Positions 40,172-49,771 of a DNA stretch of 64,000 nucleotides are shown here, one piece after another. The translations under genes were made by a program, and so were the position numbers. Position 1 is the first letter of the stretch, and every line of letters starts with the position of its first letter. The notes below the pieces were generated by a model. It was not told the DNA's origin. It saw only the letters and a list, made by a program, of their open reading frames with translations, and did not search any database. The stretch is from the NCBI RefSeq assembly GCF_009765825.1, contig NZ_LMUR01000022.1:590320-654319 (forward strand), written 5' to 3'. Origin of the DNA: Granulicella sp. L60. GTDB taxonomy: Bacteria > Acidobacteriota > Terriglobia > Terriglobales > Acidobacteriaceae.

Positions 40172-40780
40172 ATGCCACGTACGTCGGCTGCTGTTGAACC
40201 ATCTTTGCTTGAGAGTACTTCTACGCAGGACCTATATCGCGAACTGCTGGTGCGTATCGGCGAGGACCCTGAGCGGGACGGCCTGCTACGCACGCCGGAG
40301 CGCATGGAGAAGTCCATGGCGTTTCTGACGCGCGGCTACACGATGGACGTAACGGAGGTGCTGCACAATGCGCTGTTCGACGTCGATTACGATGAGATGG
40401 TCATCGTGAAGGATATCGAGTTTTTTTCGCAGTGCGAGCATCATCTGCTGCCCTTTTTCGGCAAGGCGCACATTGCGTATGTGCCGAATGGAAAAGTGAT
40501 TGGGTTGAGCAAGATTCCGCGGCTGGTGGATGTGTTTGCGCGGAGGCTGCAGGTGCAGGAGCGTCTGACGCGACAGATCGGCGATGCGATTACGGAGGCG
40601 ATTCATCCGCAGGGCGTGGCCGTGATTCTGGAGGCGCAGCATCTTTGCATGATGATGCGTGGGGTGGAGAAGCAGCACTCGCATACGGTGACTTCGGCGA
40701 TGCTTGGTGTGTTCAAGACGCAGCTGCAGACGCGGAACGAGTTTCTTTCGCTGGTGCGGCGGCAGGGAAGCGGCGTCTAG
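40172..40780 (+). CDS. folE: GTP cyclohydrolase I
   Basis: FolE converts GTP to 7,8-dihydroneopterin triphosphate, the entry to folate and tetrahydropterins. The 202-residue product has zinc ligands Cys88 and His91 ([10 protein letters not shown]) and Cys159 ([11 protein letters not shown]). The [23 protein letters not shown] block is intact (two parts). AAAGG lies about eight bases before the ATG. It follows the PTPS pair by 14 bp, so the three genes make a pterin operon, with truB 26 bp further on. Confidence 0.95.
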   Translation: MPRTSAAVEPSLLESTSTQDLYRELLVRIGEDPERDGLLRTPERMEKSMAFLTRGYTMDVTEVLHNALFDVDYDEMVIVKDIEFFSQCEHHLLPFFGKAHIAYVPNGKVIGLSKIPRLVDVFARRLQVQERLTRQIGDAITEAIHPQGVAVILEAQHLCMMMRGVEKQHSHTVTSAMLGVFKTQLQTRNEFLSLVRRQGSGV

Positions 40781-40806
40781 CTTGCAGCGGGTAGACTAGA
40801 AGTTGC

Positions 40807-41679
40807 ATGAATGGTCTTCTTGTACTTGATAAACCCTGTGGCGTCACCTCGCATGATGTCGTTTCGATCGTTCGGCGCGCTACCGGCGAGAAGTCGATAG
40901 GACACCTCGGCACTCTGGACCCCATGGCTACGGGGGTGTTGCCGCTGCTGCTGGGGAAGTACACGCGGCTGGCGCAGTTTTTTGGGCAGGCTGCGAAAGA
41001 GTACAGCGGGCATATTCGCTTTGGATTCGCGACAGATAGTTTTGATGCCGAGGGAGTGGCGTCGTCTGCTGCGATGCCTTTGACGCGATCTTTCGATGAG
41101 TTGCGTGCGATGAGCTGCAGGTTTCGTGGAGAGATGGACCAGATGCCGCCGATCTTTTCGGCGAAGAAGATCAATGGGGTGGCTGCACACAAGCTGGCAC
41201 GGGCCGGGGTGGAGGTTGCGGTGAAGCCAGCGCGGATTACGATTCATCACTTCGAGTTAACGGGGCTGGAGGGTGATACGGCGGCGTTCACCATGGAGGT
41301 TTCGGCTGGCGGGTATGTTCGTTCGGTCGCGCATGAGTTGGGAGAGATGGCTGGGTGTGGAGCGCATCTTTCGAGTCTTCGGCGGGTGAGGGCGGGGGCT
41401 TTTACGCTGGGGCAGGCGATTACTGTGGATCAGTTGAAGCAGGCTTCTGTTGGTGAGCTGGAGGCGTTGTTGCCGCATCCGCGGCTGTTGTTGCCGGAGA
41501 TGCCGGCGGTGACGGTGGACGATCAGTTGGCGGGGCGGCTGCGGAATGGGATGCAGGTGAATCTGCCGGATTTTTCGGATGCGCCGTTGATCAAGGTGTT
41601 TACGAGTCCGACGGATTTGTTGGCGATTGCGCGGCGGGTTGCGGGGACGCTGATGCAGCCTATTGTCGTGCTGGGTTAG
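40807..41679 (+). CDS. truB: tRNA pseudouridine-55 synthase
   Basis: TruB isomerises U55 in the T loop of tRNAs. The 290-residue protein opens with GLLVLDKPCGVTSHDVV and has the catalytic Asp38 in GTLDPMATGVLPL, the YSGHIRFG strand, and SAGGYVRSVAHELGE. A C-terminal PUA-like part (VDDQLAGRLRNGMQV) is shorter than in the Escherichia coli enzyme. It follows folE on the same strand, so transcription from the pterin operon is likely. Confidence 0.95.
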   Translation: MNGLLVLDKPCGVTSHDVVSIVRRATGEKSIGHLGTLDPMATGVLPLLLGKYTRLAQFFGQAAKEYSGHIRFGFATDSFDAEGVASSAAMPLTRSFDELRAMSCRFRGEMDQMPPIFSAKKINGVAAHKLARAGVEVAVKPARITIHHFELTGLEGDTAAFTMEVSAGGYVRSVAHELGEMAGCGAHLSSLRRVRAGAFTLGQAITVDQLKQASVGELEALLPHPRLLLPEMPAVTVDDQLAGRLRNGMQVNLPDFSDAPLIKVFTSPTDLLAIARRVAGTLMQPIVVLG

Positions 41680-41715
41680 GGATTTGCTCTTAGCAACGGG
41701 TGTATGGCTGGTGGC

Positions 41716-42438
41716 TCAGTTCTTTTTTAGAAGAGGAGTGATGAAAGGCAGGACGTTGTTAGCGACGATCTTGTTTCCCTGGGCGGTGGCGTGGGTGCGG
41801 TCGCGCTGCATCATGCCGTCTACGCCGAAGACGTCTTTCAGGAGGAAGGGCAGGAGGGGGACGTTGTATTTTTTCGCGAGCAGGGCGTAGGTGGCGTTGA
41901 ACTGCTGGATGTAGTCGGGGCCGTAGTCGGGCGGGAGGGAGATGCCGGCGAGTACGACGCGGGTTCCGCTGGACTTGAGGGTGGAGACGATCTTGTCGAG
42001 GTTGGCGCGGGAGTCCTGGATGCGGAGGCCGCGGAGGCCGTCGTTGCCGCCGAACTCGACGACGACGACGGCGGGCTTGAGGGCGAGGATGGTGTCGAGG
42101 CGGTCGACGCCGTCTTTGGTGGTGTTGCCGCTGATGCCTTCATTTACGACGCGATAGTGGTATCCGCCGGCGTCGAGATCTTGCTGGAGATAGTCGGGGT
42201 AGGTCTCGCCGGGATCGGTGCCGAAGCCAGCGGTGAGGCTGTCGCCGAAGCAGACGATGAGGGGGCGTTTGTCGTTGGCCGGGGCTACATTTGGCGGTGC
42301 GACGGGAGATTCTGCACCGGGAAGGGTCTTGCTGGAGTCTAACTGCTCAGCCTGCTTTGCCGTGCTGTCGGTGCGGCAGGCGGTGAGGGAGAGCGCGACG
42401 ACCGCTAGAATAGCTATGGAAGATGGAGTCCTGCGCAT
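41716..42438 (-). CDS. SGNH/GDSL esterase lipoprotein (TesA-like)
   Basis: The 240-residue lipoprotein (signal peptide ending LSLTAC, Cys21) has an SGNH-hydrolase domain. Block I is CFGDSLTAGFG with Ser67, block II Gly is in EGISGNTT, block III Asn in FGGNDGLRG, and block V Asp and His in DRTHAT. TesA-type enzymes act as thioesterase, arylesterase and lysophospholipase in the periplasm. It is divergent from an ABC transporter pair, the same arrangement as tesA with ybbA-ybbP in Escherichia coli. Confidence 0.87.
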   Translation of the reverse strand: MRRTPSSIAILAVVALSLTACRTDSTAKQAEQLDSSKTLPGAESPVAPPNVAPANDKRPLIVCFGDSLTAGFGTDPGETYPDYLQQDLDAGGYHYRVVNEGISGNTTKDGVDRLDTILALKPAVVVVEFGGNDGLRGLRIQDSRANLDKIVSTLKSSGTRVVLAGISLPPDYGPDYIQQFNATYALLAKKYNVPLLPFLLKDVFGVDGMMQRDRTHATAQGNKIVANNVLPFITPLLKKN

Positions 42439-42489
42439 TCCTACAAAGTATCAAATTGCATTGCTGCCGCAGAAGGAGAACCCCCGCAG

Positions 42490-43230
42490 TTGACGATATC
42501 GAGTGCAATGATCCGAGTTGAGGGCCTTCGCAAGTCGATCCGCAATGGAGCGCGGACCGTGGATATTTTGAAGGGGCTGGACTTCACGATTCCGCAGGGA
42601 CAGTTTGCGGCGATTATGGGTTCGAGCGGAAGCGGCAAGTCTACGCTGCTGGGGCTGCTGGCGGGACTGGATACGCCGAGTGAGGGGAATGTTTTTTTGA
42701 ATGGAACGGCGATCAGTTATCTGCCGGAGGATAAGCTGGCGCAGGTTCGCGGGAAGACGATTGGGTTTGTGTTTCAGTCGTATCAGCTAATTCCTACTCT
42801 GACGGCGCTCGAGAATGTTTTGCTGCCGCATGAGTTGAATGCGGATGCGAAGGAGGACGGGCTGGGCCGGGCGCGGGAGTTGCTGGTGAGCGTGGGGCTG
42901 GGGGATCGGATGGATCATTATCCGGTGCAGCTTTCGGGTGGAGAGCAGCAGAGGGTGGCGCTGGCGCGGGCTTTTATTCTGCGGCCCCCGATTGTGCTGG
43001 CGGATGAGCCTACGGGAAATCTAGATACGACCAATGGGGCGCATGTGCTGGAGCTGCTGCTGAATCTGAATCGTACGGAGGGGACGACGCTGGTGCTGGT
43101 GACGCATGATCCGGTGCTGGCGACGTATGCGAACCGACGGATTGTGCTGCGGGATGGGTTGGTGGTGGGGGATGAGATGAATGCGAGTCCGGCAGAGGCT
43201 CCGCGTGAAGCTGCGCTGAGTGAAGGCTGA
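42490..43230 (+). CDS. ABC transporter ATPase, YbbA/LolD family
   Basis: This 246-residue ATPase belongs to the MacB/LolD/YbbA group. Walker A GSSGSGKST is at 44-52, the Q-loop is FQSYQLIP, the signature LSGGEQQRVALARA lies at about 148-161, Walker B is IVLADEPTGNLD and the switch His is in VTHDP. TTG 42490 has AAGGAG eleven bases upstream; ATG 42508 is an alternative. Its stop overlaps the permease start by one base. With the permease it forms a lipid- or lipoprotein-handling or mechanotransmission-type transporter; the substrate is not known. Confidence 0.9.
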   Translation: MTISSAMIRVEGLRKSIRNGARTVDILKGLDFTIPQGQFAAIMGSSGSGKSTLLGLLAGLDTPSEGNVFLNGTAISYLPEDKLAQVRGKTIGFVFQSYQLIPTLTALENVLLPHELNADAKEDGLGRARELLVSVGLGDRMDHYPVQLSGGEQQRVALARAFILRPPIVLADEPTGNLDTTNGAHVLELLLNLNRTEGTTLVLVTHDPVLATYANRRIVLRDGLVVGDEMNASPAEAPREAALSEG

Positions 43231-45812
43231 TGGGGGCGCTGTCGTACCGGTCAGCCGCCAAGATTGCTGCGCGCGAGATGCATTCGTCGCGGGGAAAGTT
43301 TTTCTTTGTCATTCTGTCGGTAGCGATTGGGGTGGCTGCGCTGACGGGGGTTCGCGGGTTCTCTTCTTCGTTTCGAGCTTCGCTGTTGAATCGGGCTCGG
43401 AGCATTATGGCTGCGGATCTTTCGGCGCGGATGTTTTCGCAGCCGACGCCTGAAGAGCAAAAGGGATTGGATGAGATTGCGGCGAGCGGCGTTGAGATTA
43501 CGCCGGTGACGGAGCTGCTGTCGATGGCTTCGGCGGCGAAGACGCTGGATCCGCTGCTGGTGTCGATGAAGGCGGTGGACCCGTCGATGTATCCGTTCTA
43601 CGGGGAGGTGGAGCTTGCGCAGGGTGGGAGACTGAGCGCGGTGCTAATGCCGGATACCGTGGTGGTGGCGGACGATCTGCTGGTGCGGCTGAATCTGAAG
43701 GTTGGGGATGAGTTGAAGATCGGCACGAAGCTGTTTCGGATCGCTTCGGTGGTGGTGAACGAGCCGGACCGGCTTTCGGGCAACTTTGCGGCGGGGCCGC
43801 GGGTGCTGATTACGCGGGAGGGGCTGGAGGCGAGTGGGCTCTTGGCGCCGGGGAGTCATGCGGGGCAGCGGTACTTGTTCAAGGTGCCCAGGCCGCGGAG
43901 TGGAGCGCTGATCTCGGATGCGGCGGTCGCGGATTTGAAGGCGCGGTTGGAAAAGCTCCTGCCAGAGGCACAAATTATTGACTATCGCGAGACGAATCCG
44001 GCGTTGACGCAGGGGCTGGATCGGGCGACGAGTCTGCTGTCGCTGATGAGCTTGGTGGCACTGGTGTTGGGAGCGATTGGCGTGGCGATGGCAATGCGAG
44101 CGCACCTGCAACAGAGGCTGGATACGATTGCGATCATGAAGTCGCTGGGTGCGCGGTCGGGGCAGATCATGAAGATCTATCTGCTGCAGACGCTACTGCT
44201 GGGGCTGGTGGGGGGACTGCTCGGGGTGGCTCTGGGCGTGGGGGTGCAGCTGGCGTTTCCTTATCTGTTGGCGAAGCTGATCAACGTGGACACGGACTTT
44301 CATATTCAGATGGTGACGGTGGTGACGGGGCTGGTCGCGGGGATTCTTACGACGCTTCTGTTTACGCTGCCTCCGCTGCTGGATATTCGAGGGGTACGTC
44401 CGATTTTGATCTTGCGGCGGGCGGTAGAGGATAACGACGATCCGTTTGTGACGGCGATTCGGCGAAAGATTACGAAGAACCTGGCGCAGATCGGGGCCGC
44501 GGTGCTGATTCTGCTGGGGCTGGCTGCGATTGCGACTACGCTGAGCGATTCGGCTGTGGTGGGGAGGGTGTTTTCGCTGGGGCTGGTGGCGGTGCTTGGA
44601 GTGTTGCTGGGTGCTTCGGCGGCTGTGCTTGCAGGGCTGAAGTATTTTCTTTCGAAGACAAGACCGCATCTGCCCTCTTCGCTTCGGCATGGGCTGGCGA
44701 ATCTGTATCGTCCGGGAAATCCTTCGGCTGCGCTGCTGGCGGCGCTGGGGATGGGGGTGATGCAGATTATGACTGTGTACCTGGTGCAGCAGGCTGTGGT
44801 GACGGAGTTGCATATCTCAGCTGCGCCGAATCTGCCGAATGTTTTTCTGATCGACATTGCGAACAACGAGGTGGATGGCGTGCGAGCGCTGTTGAAGGGG
44901 GAGCACAGCGTTACGGCTGCTCCGGAGCTGTTGCCGGTGGTGTCTTCACGGATTATCAACATCGATGGGGTGCCTGCGGATCAGGCGAAGCTGAAGAACT
45001 TTCCCAAGCGAATGCTGCGGTCGATCAATCTGACGTGGTCGGACGATGTGCCGCCGGGAACGAAGACGATGGAGGGGAGTTGGTGGGGAGCTGGCGAACG
45101 CGGCGTGGTGGTGGCGTTGGATGAGCGGCAGGCTGAACGGCTGGGGGTGAAGGTGGGGTCGCATATTACATTTGCAGCGCAGGATAAACAGATGGTGGCG
45201 ACGGTGGTGGCGCTGACGAAGTCGGATGGACAGCACGCTTATTCGCGGGCAGAGTTTGTGTTGCCGCCGACGGCGCTGGCTGGTCTGCCGGTGGTCTGGT
45301 ATGGAGGGGTGCATGCGGACCCGGCGCATGTGGGAGATCTGCAGCGCGCGTTGTATAAGGCGTATCCGACGGTGACGGTGATCAATGTGGCGCAGGCGCT
45401 GGAGACGGTGAGGGCAGTGGTGATTCAGATCACGTACGTGATTCAGTTCCTGGCTGCGTTCTCGATCTTTGCGGGGATTGTGATTCTGGCGAGTTCGATT
45501 GCGGGTACGCGGTATCGGAGGATTCGCGAGGTGGTGGTGCTGAAGACGCTGGGAGCTACGCGGGCGCGGATTGCCACGGTTTTTTCGATTGAGTTTGCGG
45601 TGCTGGGCTTGGTTGCGGGTTTTGTGGGAATCGCGTTTGCGAATGTGATTGCGAAGGTGCTGCTGAATCGGCTGACGGTGGCGTATCACTTTCAATGGAT
45701 GTGGACGCTGGGAGCCCTGCTGGGTACGGCGGCGCTGACGGTGGTGACGGGGTGGGCGGCGAGTCATCGCATCCTGGGGCAGAAGCCGCTGGAGGTGCTG
45801 CGGGAGGAGTAG
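43230..45812 (+). CDS. ABC transporter permease, YbbP/FtsX family
   Basis: The 860-residue permease has two FtsX-like modules. Membrane segments lie near 25-45, 270-300, 320-350 and 365-390, a second set near 420-480, and a final FtsX domain near 740-855. Large periplasmic domains occupy about 60-260 and about 520-730. Conserved phrases include MKSLGARSGQIMKIYL and LKTLGATRARIATVF, the coupling-helix motif that contacts the ATPase. Double-length permeases with this layout are YbbP type. It overlaps the ATPase gene by one base. Confidence 0.9.
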   Translation: MGALSYRSAAKIAAREMHSSRGKFFFVILSVAIGVAALTGVRGFSSSFRASLLNRARSIMAADLSARMFSQPTPEEQKGLDEIAASGVEITPVTELLSMASAAKTLDPLLVSMKAVDPSMYPFYGEVELAQGGRLSAVLMPDTVVVADDLLVRLNLKVGDELKIGTKLFRIASVVVNEPDRLSGNFAAGPRVLITREGLEASGLLAPGSHAGQRYLFKVPRPRSGALISDAAVADLKARLEKLLPEAQIIDYRETNPALTQGLDRATSLLSLMSLVALVLGAIGVAMAMRAHLQQRLDTIAIMKSLGARSGQIMKIYLLQTLLLGLVGGLLGVALGVGVQLAFPYLLAKLINVDTDFHIQMVTVVTGLVAGILTTLLFTLPPLLDIRGVRPILILRRAVEDNDDPFVTAIRRKITKNLAQIGAAVLILLGLAAIATTLSDSAVVGRVFSLGLVAVLGVLLGASAAVLAGLKYFLSKTRPHLPSSLRHGLANLYRPGNPSAALLAALGMGVMQIMTVYLVQQAVVTELHISAAPNLPNVFLIDIANNEVDGVRALLKGEHSVTAAPELLPVVSSRIINIDGVPADQAKLKNFPKRMLRSINLTWSDDVPPGTKTMEGSWWGAGERGVVVALDERQAERLGVKVGSHITFAAQDKQMVATVVALTKSDGQHAYSRAEFVLPPTALAGLPVVWYGGVHADPAHVGDLQRALYKAYPTVTVINVAQALETVRAVVIQITYVIQFLAAFSIFAGIVILASSIAGTRYRRIREVVVLKTLGATRARIATVFSIEFAVLGLVAGFVGIAFANVIAKVLLNRLTVAYHFQWMWTLGALLGTAALTVVTGWAASHRILGQKPLEVLREE

Positions 45813-45918
45813 CGATGGTTGCTTCGGAGCGAAGCCTTCTTTTCTTCTCTATCATGCGGGTGGGGTGGTGAGGATTGTAGGATAGGTTCTGAGTGTGATT
45901 TCAACTTCCGGGTGGTGC

Positions 45919-47091
45919 ATGAAGGTAGAGAGAGAGACGGCGCTGCGGGCGCATGAGCAGCGTTTTCGAGAGGCAGGGCGAGTGTTTGGCGCTCCGGCAC
46001 GGGTGAATTTGATTGGAGAGCACACCGACTATACGGGTGGGCTGGTGATGCCGATGGCGATCGGGTTTCGGACGGAGGCGGTGGTGAGCGGGCGATCGGA
46101 TGGCCGCGCGGTTTTCTATTCGGAGAACTTTGGCGAAGAGGCTTCGTTCGAGATCGCTTCGATGGGGCGGTCTCCGGAGGGACGTTGGAGCGACTACCCT
46201 GCGGGCGTGCTTTGGTGTCTTCGTGAGGAGGGCATCGAGGTTGGCGGCTTCAATATGACGCTGGTGGGAGATGTGCCGCTGGGTGCGGGGCTGAGCTCGT
46301 CGGCGTCGGTGGAGGTGGCTACGGCGATGGCGCTGCTGGCGCATGCGGGTGCTTCGTTGCCGATGGAGAAGATTGCGACGCTGTGCCGTCGGGCAGAGAA
46401 CGAGTATGTCGGCGCGAAGAGCGGGATTATGGATCAGTTCGTCGTCGTGGGCGCTGTGGCGGAGAGGGCGATGCTGCTGGATTGCCGGTCGCTGGAGTAT
46501 GAGTTGCTGCCGCTGCCGGCGCAGGTGCGGGTGGTGATCTGCAACTCGATGGTGAAGCATGCGGTGGCGACGGGAGAGTATGGCGACCGGCGCGACGAGG
46601 TGGAGGCAGGACAGGCGGTGCTCCGGAAACGGCTTGGGATTGAACTGCTGCGGGATGCTACGGTCGCGGACCTGGAGGCATGCAGAGATGAGATGTCTGC
46701 GGCGAGTTTTGCGCGGTGCCGACATATTATTACCGAGAATGGGCGGGTTGTGATGGCGAAGGAGGCTCTGTTGCGTGGTGATGTCGAGCGGTTTGGAAGG
46801 TTGATGGTGGAGGCACATGCGAGTATGCGTGACGACTTTGCGGCGAGCTGCGAGGAGGTCGATGTGTTGGTGGAGATTGCGATGCGGCAGGAGGGGTGCT
46901 ACGGGGCGCGGATTACCGGGGGCGGGTTTGGCGGCTGCACGGTGAACGTGGTTCGCGCGGCGGATGCGGAGCCGTTTGTGGAGGCGCTCCGGGGCGAGTA
47001 CGCGGAGAAGACTGCAATCGCGGCGGAGTGTTTCGTGTGTGCGCCGGGGGATGGTGCGTTGGCGATGGCGGCACAGGAGGTGGGACGATGA
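45919..47091 (+). CDS. galK: Galactokinase
   Basis: GalK phosphorylates galactose to galactose 1-phosphate (Leloir pathway). The GHMP-kinase protein of about 390 residues has the galactokinase signature APARVNLIGEHTDYTGG near 25-40, the ATP motif PLGAGLSSSASVEVA and the C-terminal GGGFGGCTVNVV. The catalytic Asp is in SGIMDQFV. The frame opens at GTG 45895; ATG 45919 (MKVERE) follows GGGTGG and gives the usual length. The stop overlaps the galT start (ATGA). Confidence 0.93.
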   Translation: MKVERETALRAHEQRFREAGRVFGAPARVNLIGEHTDYTGGLVMPMAIGFRTEAVVSGRSDGRAVFYSENFGEEASFEIASMGRSPEGRWSDYPAGVLWCLREEGIEVGGFNMTLVGDVPLGAGLSSSASVEVATAMALLAHAGASLPMEKIATLCRRAENEYVGAKSGIMDQFVVVGAVAERAMLLDCRSLEYELLPLPAQVRVVICNSMVKHAVATGEYGDRRDEVEAGQAVLRKRLGIELLRDATVADLEACRDEMSAASFARCRHIITENGRVVMAKEALLRGDVERFGRLMVEAHASMRDDFAASCEEVDVLVEIAMRQEGCYGARITGGGFGGCTVNVVRAADAEPFVEALRGEYAEKTAIAAECFVCAPGDGALAMAAQEVGR

Positions 47092-48140
47092 ATCCTTTGG
47101 CGCAGACCAATCCTCATCGCAGGTTCAATCCGTTGAAGCGGGAGTGGGTGTTGGTGTCGCCGAACCGCACGCAGAGGCCGTGGCAGGGACAGATGGAGAA
47201 GCCTGCGGCTCCGGCTGCGCTGACCTATGATCCGGACTGCTATCTGTGCCCAGGGAATATGCGGGCTGGAGGGGCTCGGACGGATAAATACACGAGCACG
47301 TATGTCTTTGAGAACGACTATGCGGCGTTGAAGGCGGATGCTCCGCGGTTTTCGAGCGATGAGGGCGGCAAGGGGCTGCTGGTGGCAGAGGGCGAGAGCG
47401 GACTGTGCCGGGTGATCTGCTTTTCACCGCGGCACGATCTTACGCTGGCGAAGATGTCGGTGGAGGAGATTCGCGCCGTGGTGGATGTGTGGGCCGAGCA
47501 GTATCGGGAGCTTGGTGCGCGGGATGACATTGGGTATGTGCAGGTGTTTGAAAATCGCGGGGCGATGATGGGTGCGAGCAATCCGCATCCGCATGGGCAG
47601 ATATGGGCGAGCAGGTCGGTGCCGAATGAACTGGTGGCCGAGCTCGCGGGGCAGAGGGCCTACTTCGCGGAGAAGAACGAGGTGCTGCTGTGCGCGTATC
47701 TCGGGTTGGAAGAGGCTGCGGGTGAGCGCGTGGTTGCGGCGAATGCGAGCTTTGTGGCGGTGGTGCCGTACTGGGCGGTGTGGCCGTTTGAGGTGATGAT
47801 TCTGCCGCGTCGCCGTGTAGCGCAGCTGCAGGATCTGACGGAGGCGGAGCGGTCGGACTTTGCGGCGATCTTAAGGACTGTGACGGCTACGTACGATGAG
47901 GTGTTCGATACGCCGTTTCCTTATTCGATGGGACTGCATCCGGCGCCGTGCGATGGAGAGGAGCATCCGGAGTGGCAGTTTCATGTTCACTTCTATCCAC
48001 CGCTGCTGCGTTCGGCGACCATTCGTAAGTTCATGGTTGGGTTCGAGCTGCTGGGCGGGCCGCAGAGGGATATTACGCCGGAGTCTGCGGCTGAGGTGTT
48101 GCGGCAGGCTGGGACGCGGGTAGGTACTTCGCGTGGTTGA
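47088..48140 (+). CDS. galT: Galactose-1-phosphate uridylyltransferase
   Basis: GalT exchanges UMP between UDP-glucose and galactose 1-phosphate. The 350-residue protein has a zinc site Cys51/Cys54 (DCYLCPGN), the substrate loop FENDYAAL and the active-site His-Pro-His at 167-169 in SNPHPHGQIW, where His169 is uridylylated. The C-terminal half keeps EWQFHVHFYPPLLRS. A reading frame extends upstream inside galK, but the ATG at 47088 overlapping the galK stop and the family length fix the start. No galE or mutarotase gene is adjacent. Confidence 0.94.
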   Translation: MNPLAQTNPHRRFNPLKREWVLVSPNRTQRPWQGQMEKPAAPAALTYDPDCYLCPGNMRAGGARTDKYTSTYVFENDYAALKADAPRFSSDEGGKGLLVAEGESGLCRVICFSPRHDLTLAKMSVEEIRAVVDVWAEQYRELGARDDIGYVQVFENRGAMMGASNPHPHGQIWASRSVPNELVAELAGQRAYFAEKNEVLLCAYLGLEEAAGERVVAANASFVAVVPYWAVWPFEVMILPRRRVAQLQDLTEAERSDFAAILRTVTATYDEVFDTPFPYSMGLHPAPCDGEEHPEWQFHVHFYPPLLRSATIRKFMVGFELLGGPQRDITPESAAEVLRQAGTRVGTSRG

Positions 48141-48184
48141 GGGTCTCTCTTTGAGAGGCGCTGCTCTGGCCGTGATTAGAGCAG

Positions 48185-48319
48185 TTTCGCAGTTGGTGTA
48201 GAGCAACAGCAAGTGCAAAGGCGCAATACAGGGGTTCTTCCCCTTCGACACGCTCAGGGTCAGAATGACGACCCTCTAAATCAGAATGACGACCTTCTCA
48301 ATCTGAAGGTCGTCATTCT
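48185..48319. repeat. Repeat/hairpin region between galT and deoA
   Basis: The convergent spacer holds AGCAACAGCAAGTGCAAAGGCG-type sequence resembling the linkers of the dispersed repeat. A direct repeat TCAGAATGACGACC follows (near 48270 and 48281). A perfect 15-bp stem lies at 48283-48297 and 48305-48319 (AGAATGACGACCTTC and its complement) around TCAATCT. The hairpin can end transcription from both sides. The segment lies just 3' of the leftward deoA gene, as the other repeat copies lie 3' of minus-strand genes. Confidence 0.6.
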
Positions 48320-48361
48320 CAAATAGGCGATTAGTGGCTCTAGAGCGGAAGCGAAGAGGCT

Positions 48362-49753
48362 CTAGTTCGGCTTTTTGACTACTTCGTGGATGAGGGGTTG
48401 GAGCTGGGGTGGGGTGGCGGAGATTTGTAACGTCTTCCGGAGCATATCCTCGGGTTCGTCGAGGAGGGATGGGTCTTCGGCGAAGAGGGTGATGAGGGGC
48501 TGATTGGCTTCGAGGCGGTCGCCTAGCTTGGCGTGCATCTCGATACCGGCGTGGGCGCTGACGGGATCGCCGGGTTTGGTGCGGCCTGCGCCGAGGCGTT
48601 GGACGGCCCAGCCGACTTGTTTGCAGTCCATGGAGGCGAGGTAGCCGGAGTGCGGGGCGGTGATGGTGCGAGTGGCGGTGGACTTGTGGTGGGCGGCGGG
48701 ATCCATGAAGATGGCGGTGTCGCCGCCTTGTGCTGTGACGATTCTGAGCCAGGCCTTGTAGGCTTCGCCGGAGAGAAGGATCTCGTCGGAGAGGCTGGCT
48801 CCGGCCTCGGGGGTGTCGGCGCGACCGGCGAGGTGGAGCATCCAGCCGGCGAGGATGTTGGAGAGTTGAATGATGTCGCGCGACATTGGATGGCGTGTTT
48901 CTTTGTGCGTGGCGCGCATGATGTCGATGCACTCCCAGACTTCGACCCAGTTGCCGGAGAAGCGGCCGAGGGGTTCGTCCATGCTGGTGAGGAGGGCGAC
49001 GGTGCGCGTGCCGGAGGCCTCGCCGGTCTGAACCATGAGTTCGGCGAGGAGTCTGGACTTTTCGTAGGTGGGCATGAAGGCGCCGCTGCCGACCTTGACG
49101 TCGAGGACGAGGGCGTTGAGGTCTTCGGCGAGTTTCTTGCTCATGATGCTGGCGGTGATGAGGAAGGGGGACTCGACGGTGCCGGTGTGGTCGCGGAGCC
49201 CGTAGAGGATGCGGTCGGCGGGGACGATGCGCGGGGTCTGGCCGATGAGGGCTGCGCCGCATTTTTTTAATACGTCGGCTAGTTGGGTGAGGTTGAGCTG
49301 GGTGTTGAAGCCGGGGATGGTCTCGAGCTTGTCGAGGGTGCCACCGGTGTGGCCTAAGGAACGGCCGCTGATCATGGGAACGCAGATGCCGGGGATGCCT
49401 GCGGGGGTGGGCGAGGCAAGGCCGGCGGCGGCGAGTATGGGGGCGATGAGGAGAGAGGTCTTGTCGCCTACTCCGCCGGTGGAGTGCTTGTCGATGGTAA
49501 ACGTGTGGAGGGGTGCGGCGTCGAAGGTGTCGCCGGAGGTGCGCATGGCAGAGGTGAGGGTGGCGAGCTCCTGCGGGTTGAGGCCGCGTTGGAAGACGGC
49601 CATGAGGAAGCTGGCGATCTGGGCGTCGGTGATGAGTTGCTTTTCTGTGGTGCGATCGACGATGGCGCGGATGAGGGCGTGGATCTCGGCGTCGGTGAGG
49701 GCGAGTCCGTCGCGCTTGTGCAGGATGATGTCGATGGGGTGGATGGTGGTCAT
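48362..49753 (-). CDS. deoA: Thymidine/pyrimidine-nucleoside phosphorylase
   Basis: This 463-residue nucleoside phosphorylase II family member cleaves thymidine (and uridine in some members) with phosphate to base and (deoxy)ribose 1-phosphate. The family signature spans 89-101 (KHSTGGVGDKTSL, phosphate-binding). MISGRSLGHTGGTLDKLE follows, and an N-terminal helical bundle with KRDGLALTDAEI is present. It lies 18 bp downstream of cdd, giving a pyrimidine salvage unit in which Cdd makes (deoxy)uridine for this enzyme. Confidence 0.92.
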   Translation of the reverse strand: MTTIHPIDIILHKRDGLALTDAEIHALIRAIVDRTTEKQLITDAQIASFLMAVFQRGLNPQELATLTSAMRTSGDTFDAAPLHTFTIDKHSTGGVGDKTSLLIAPILAAAGLASPTPAGIPGICVPMISGRSLGHTGGTLDKLETIPGFNTQLNLTQLADVLKKCGAALIGQTPRIVPADRILYGLRDHTGTVESPFLITASIMSKKLAEDLNALVLDVKVGSGAFMPTYEKSRLLAELMVQTGEASGTRTVALLTSMDEPLGRFSGNWVEVWECIDIMRATHKETRHPMSRDIIQLSNILAGWMLHLAGRADTPEAGASLSDEILLSGEAYKAWLRIVTAQGGDTAIFMDPAAHHKSTATRTITAPHSGYLASMDCKQVGWAVQRLGAGRTKPGDPVSAHAGIEMHAKLGDRLEANQPLITLFAEDPSLLDEPEDMLRKTLQISATPPQLQPLIHEVVKKPN

Positions 49754-49771
49754 GATCGGGTTGTCATTTGG

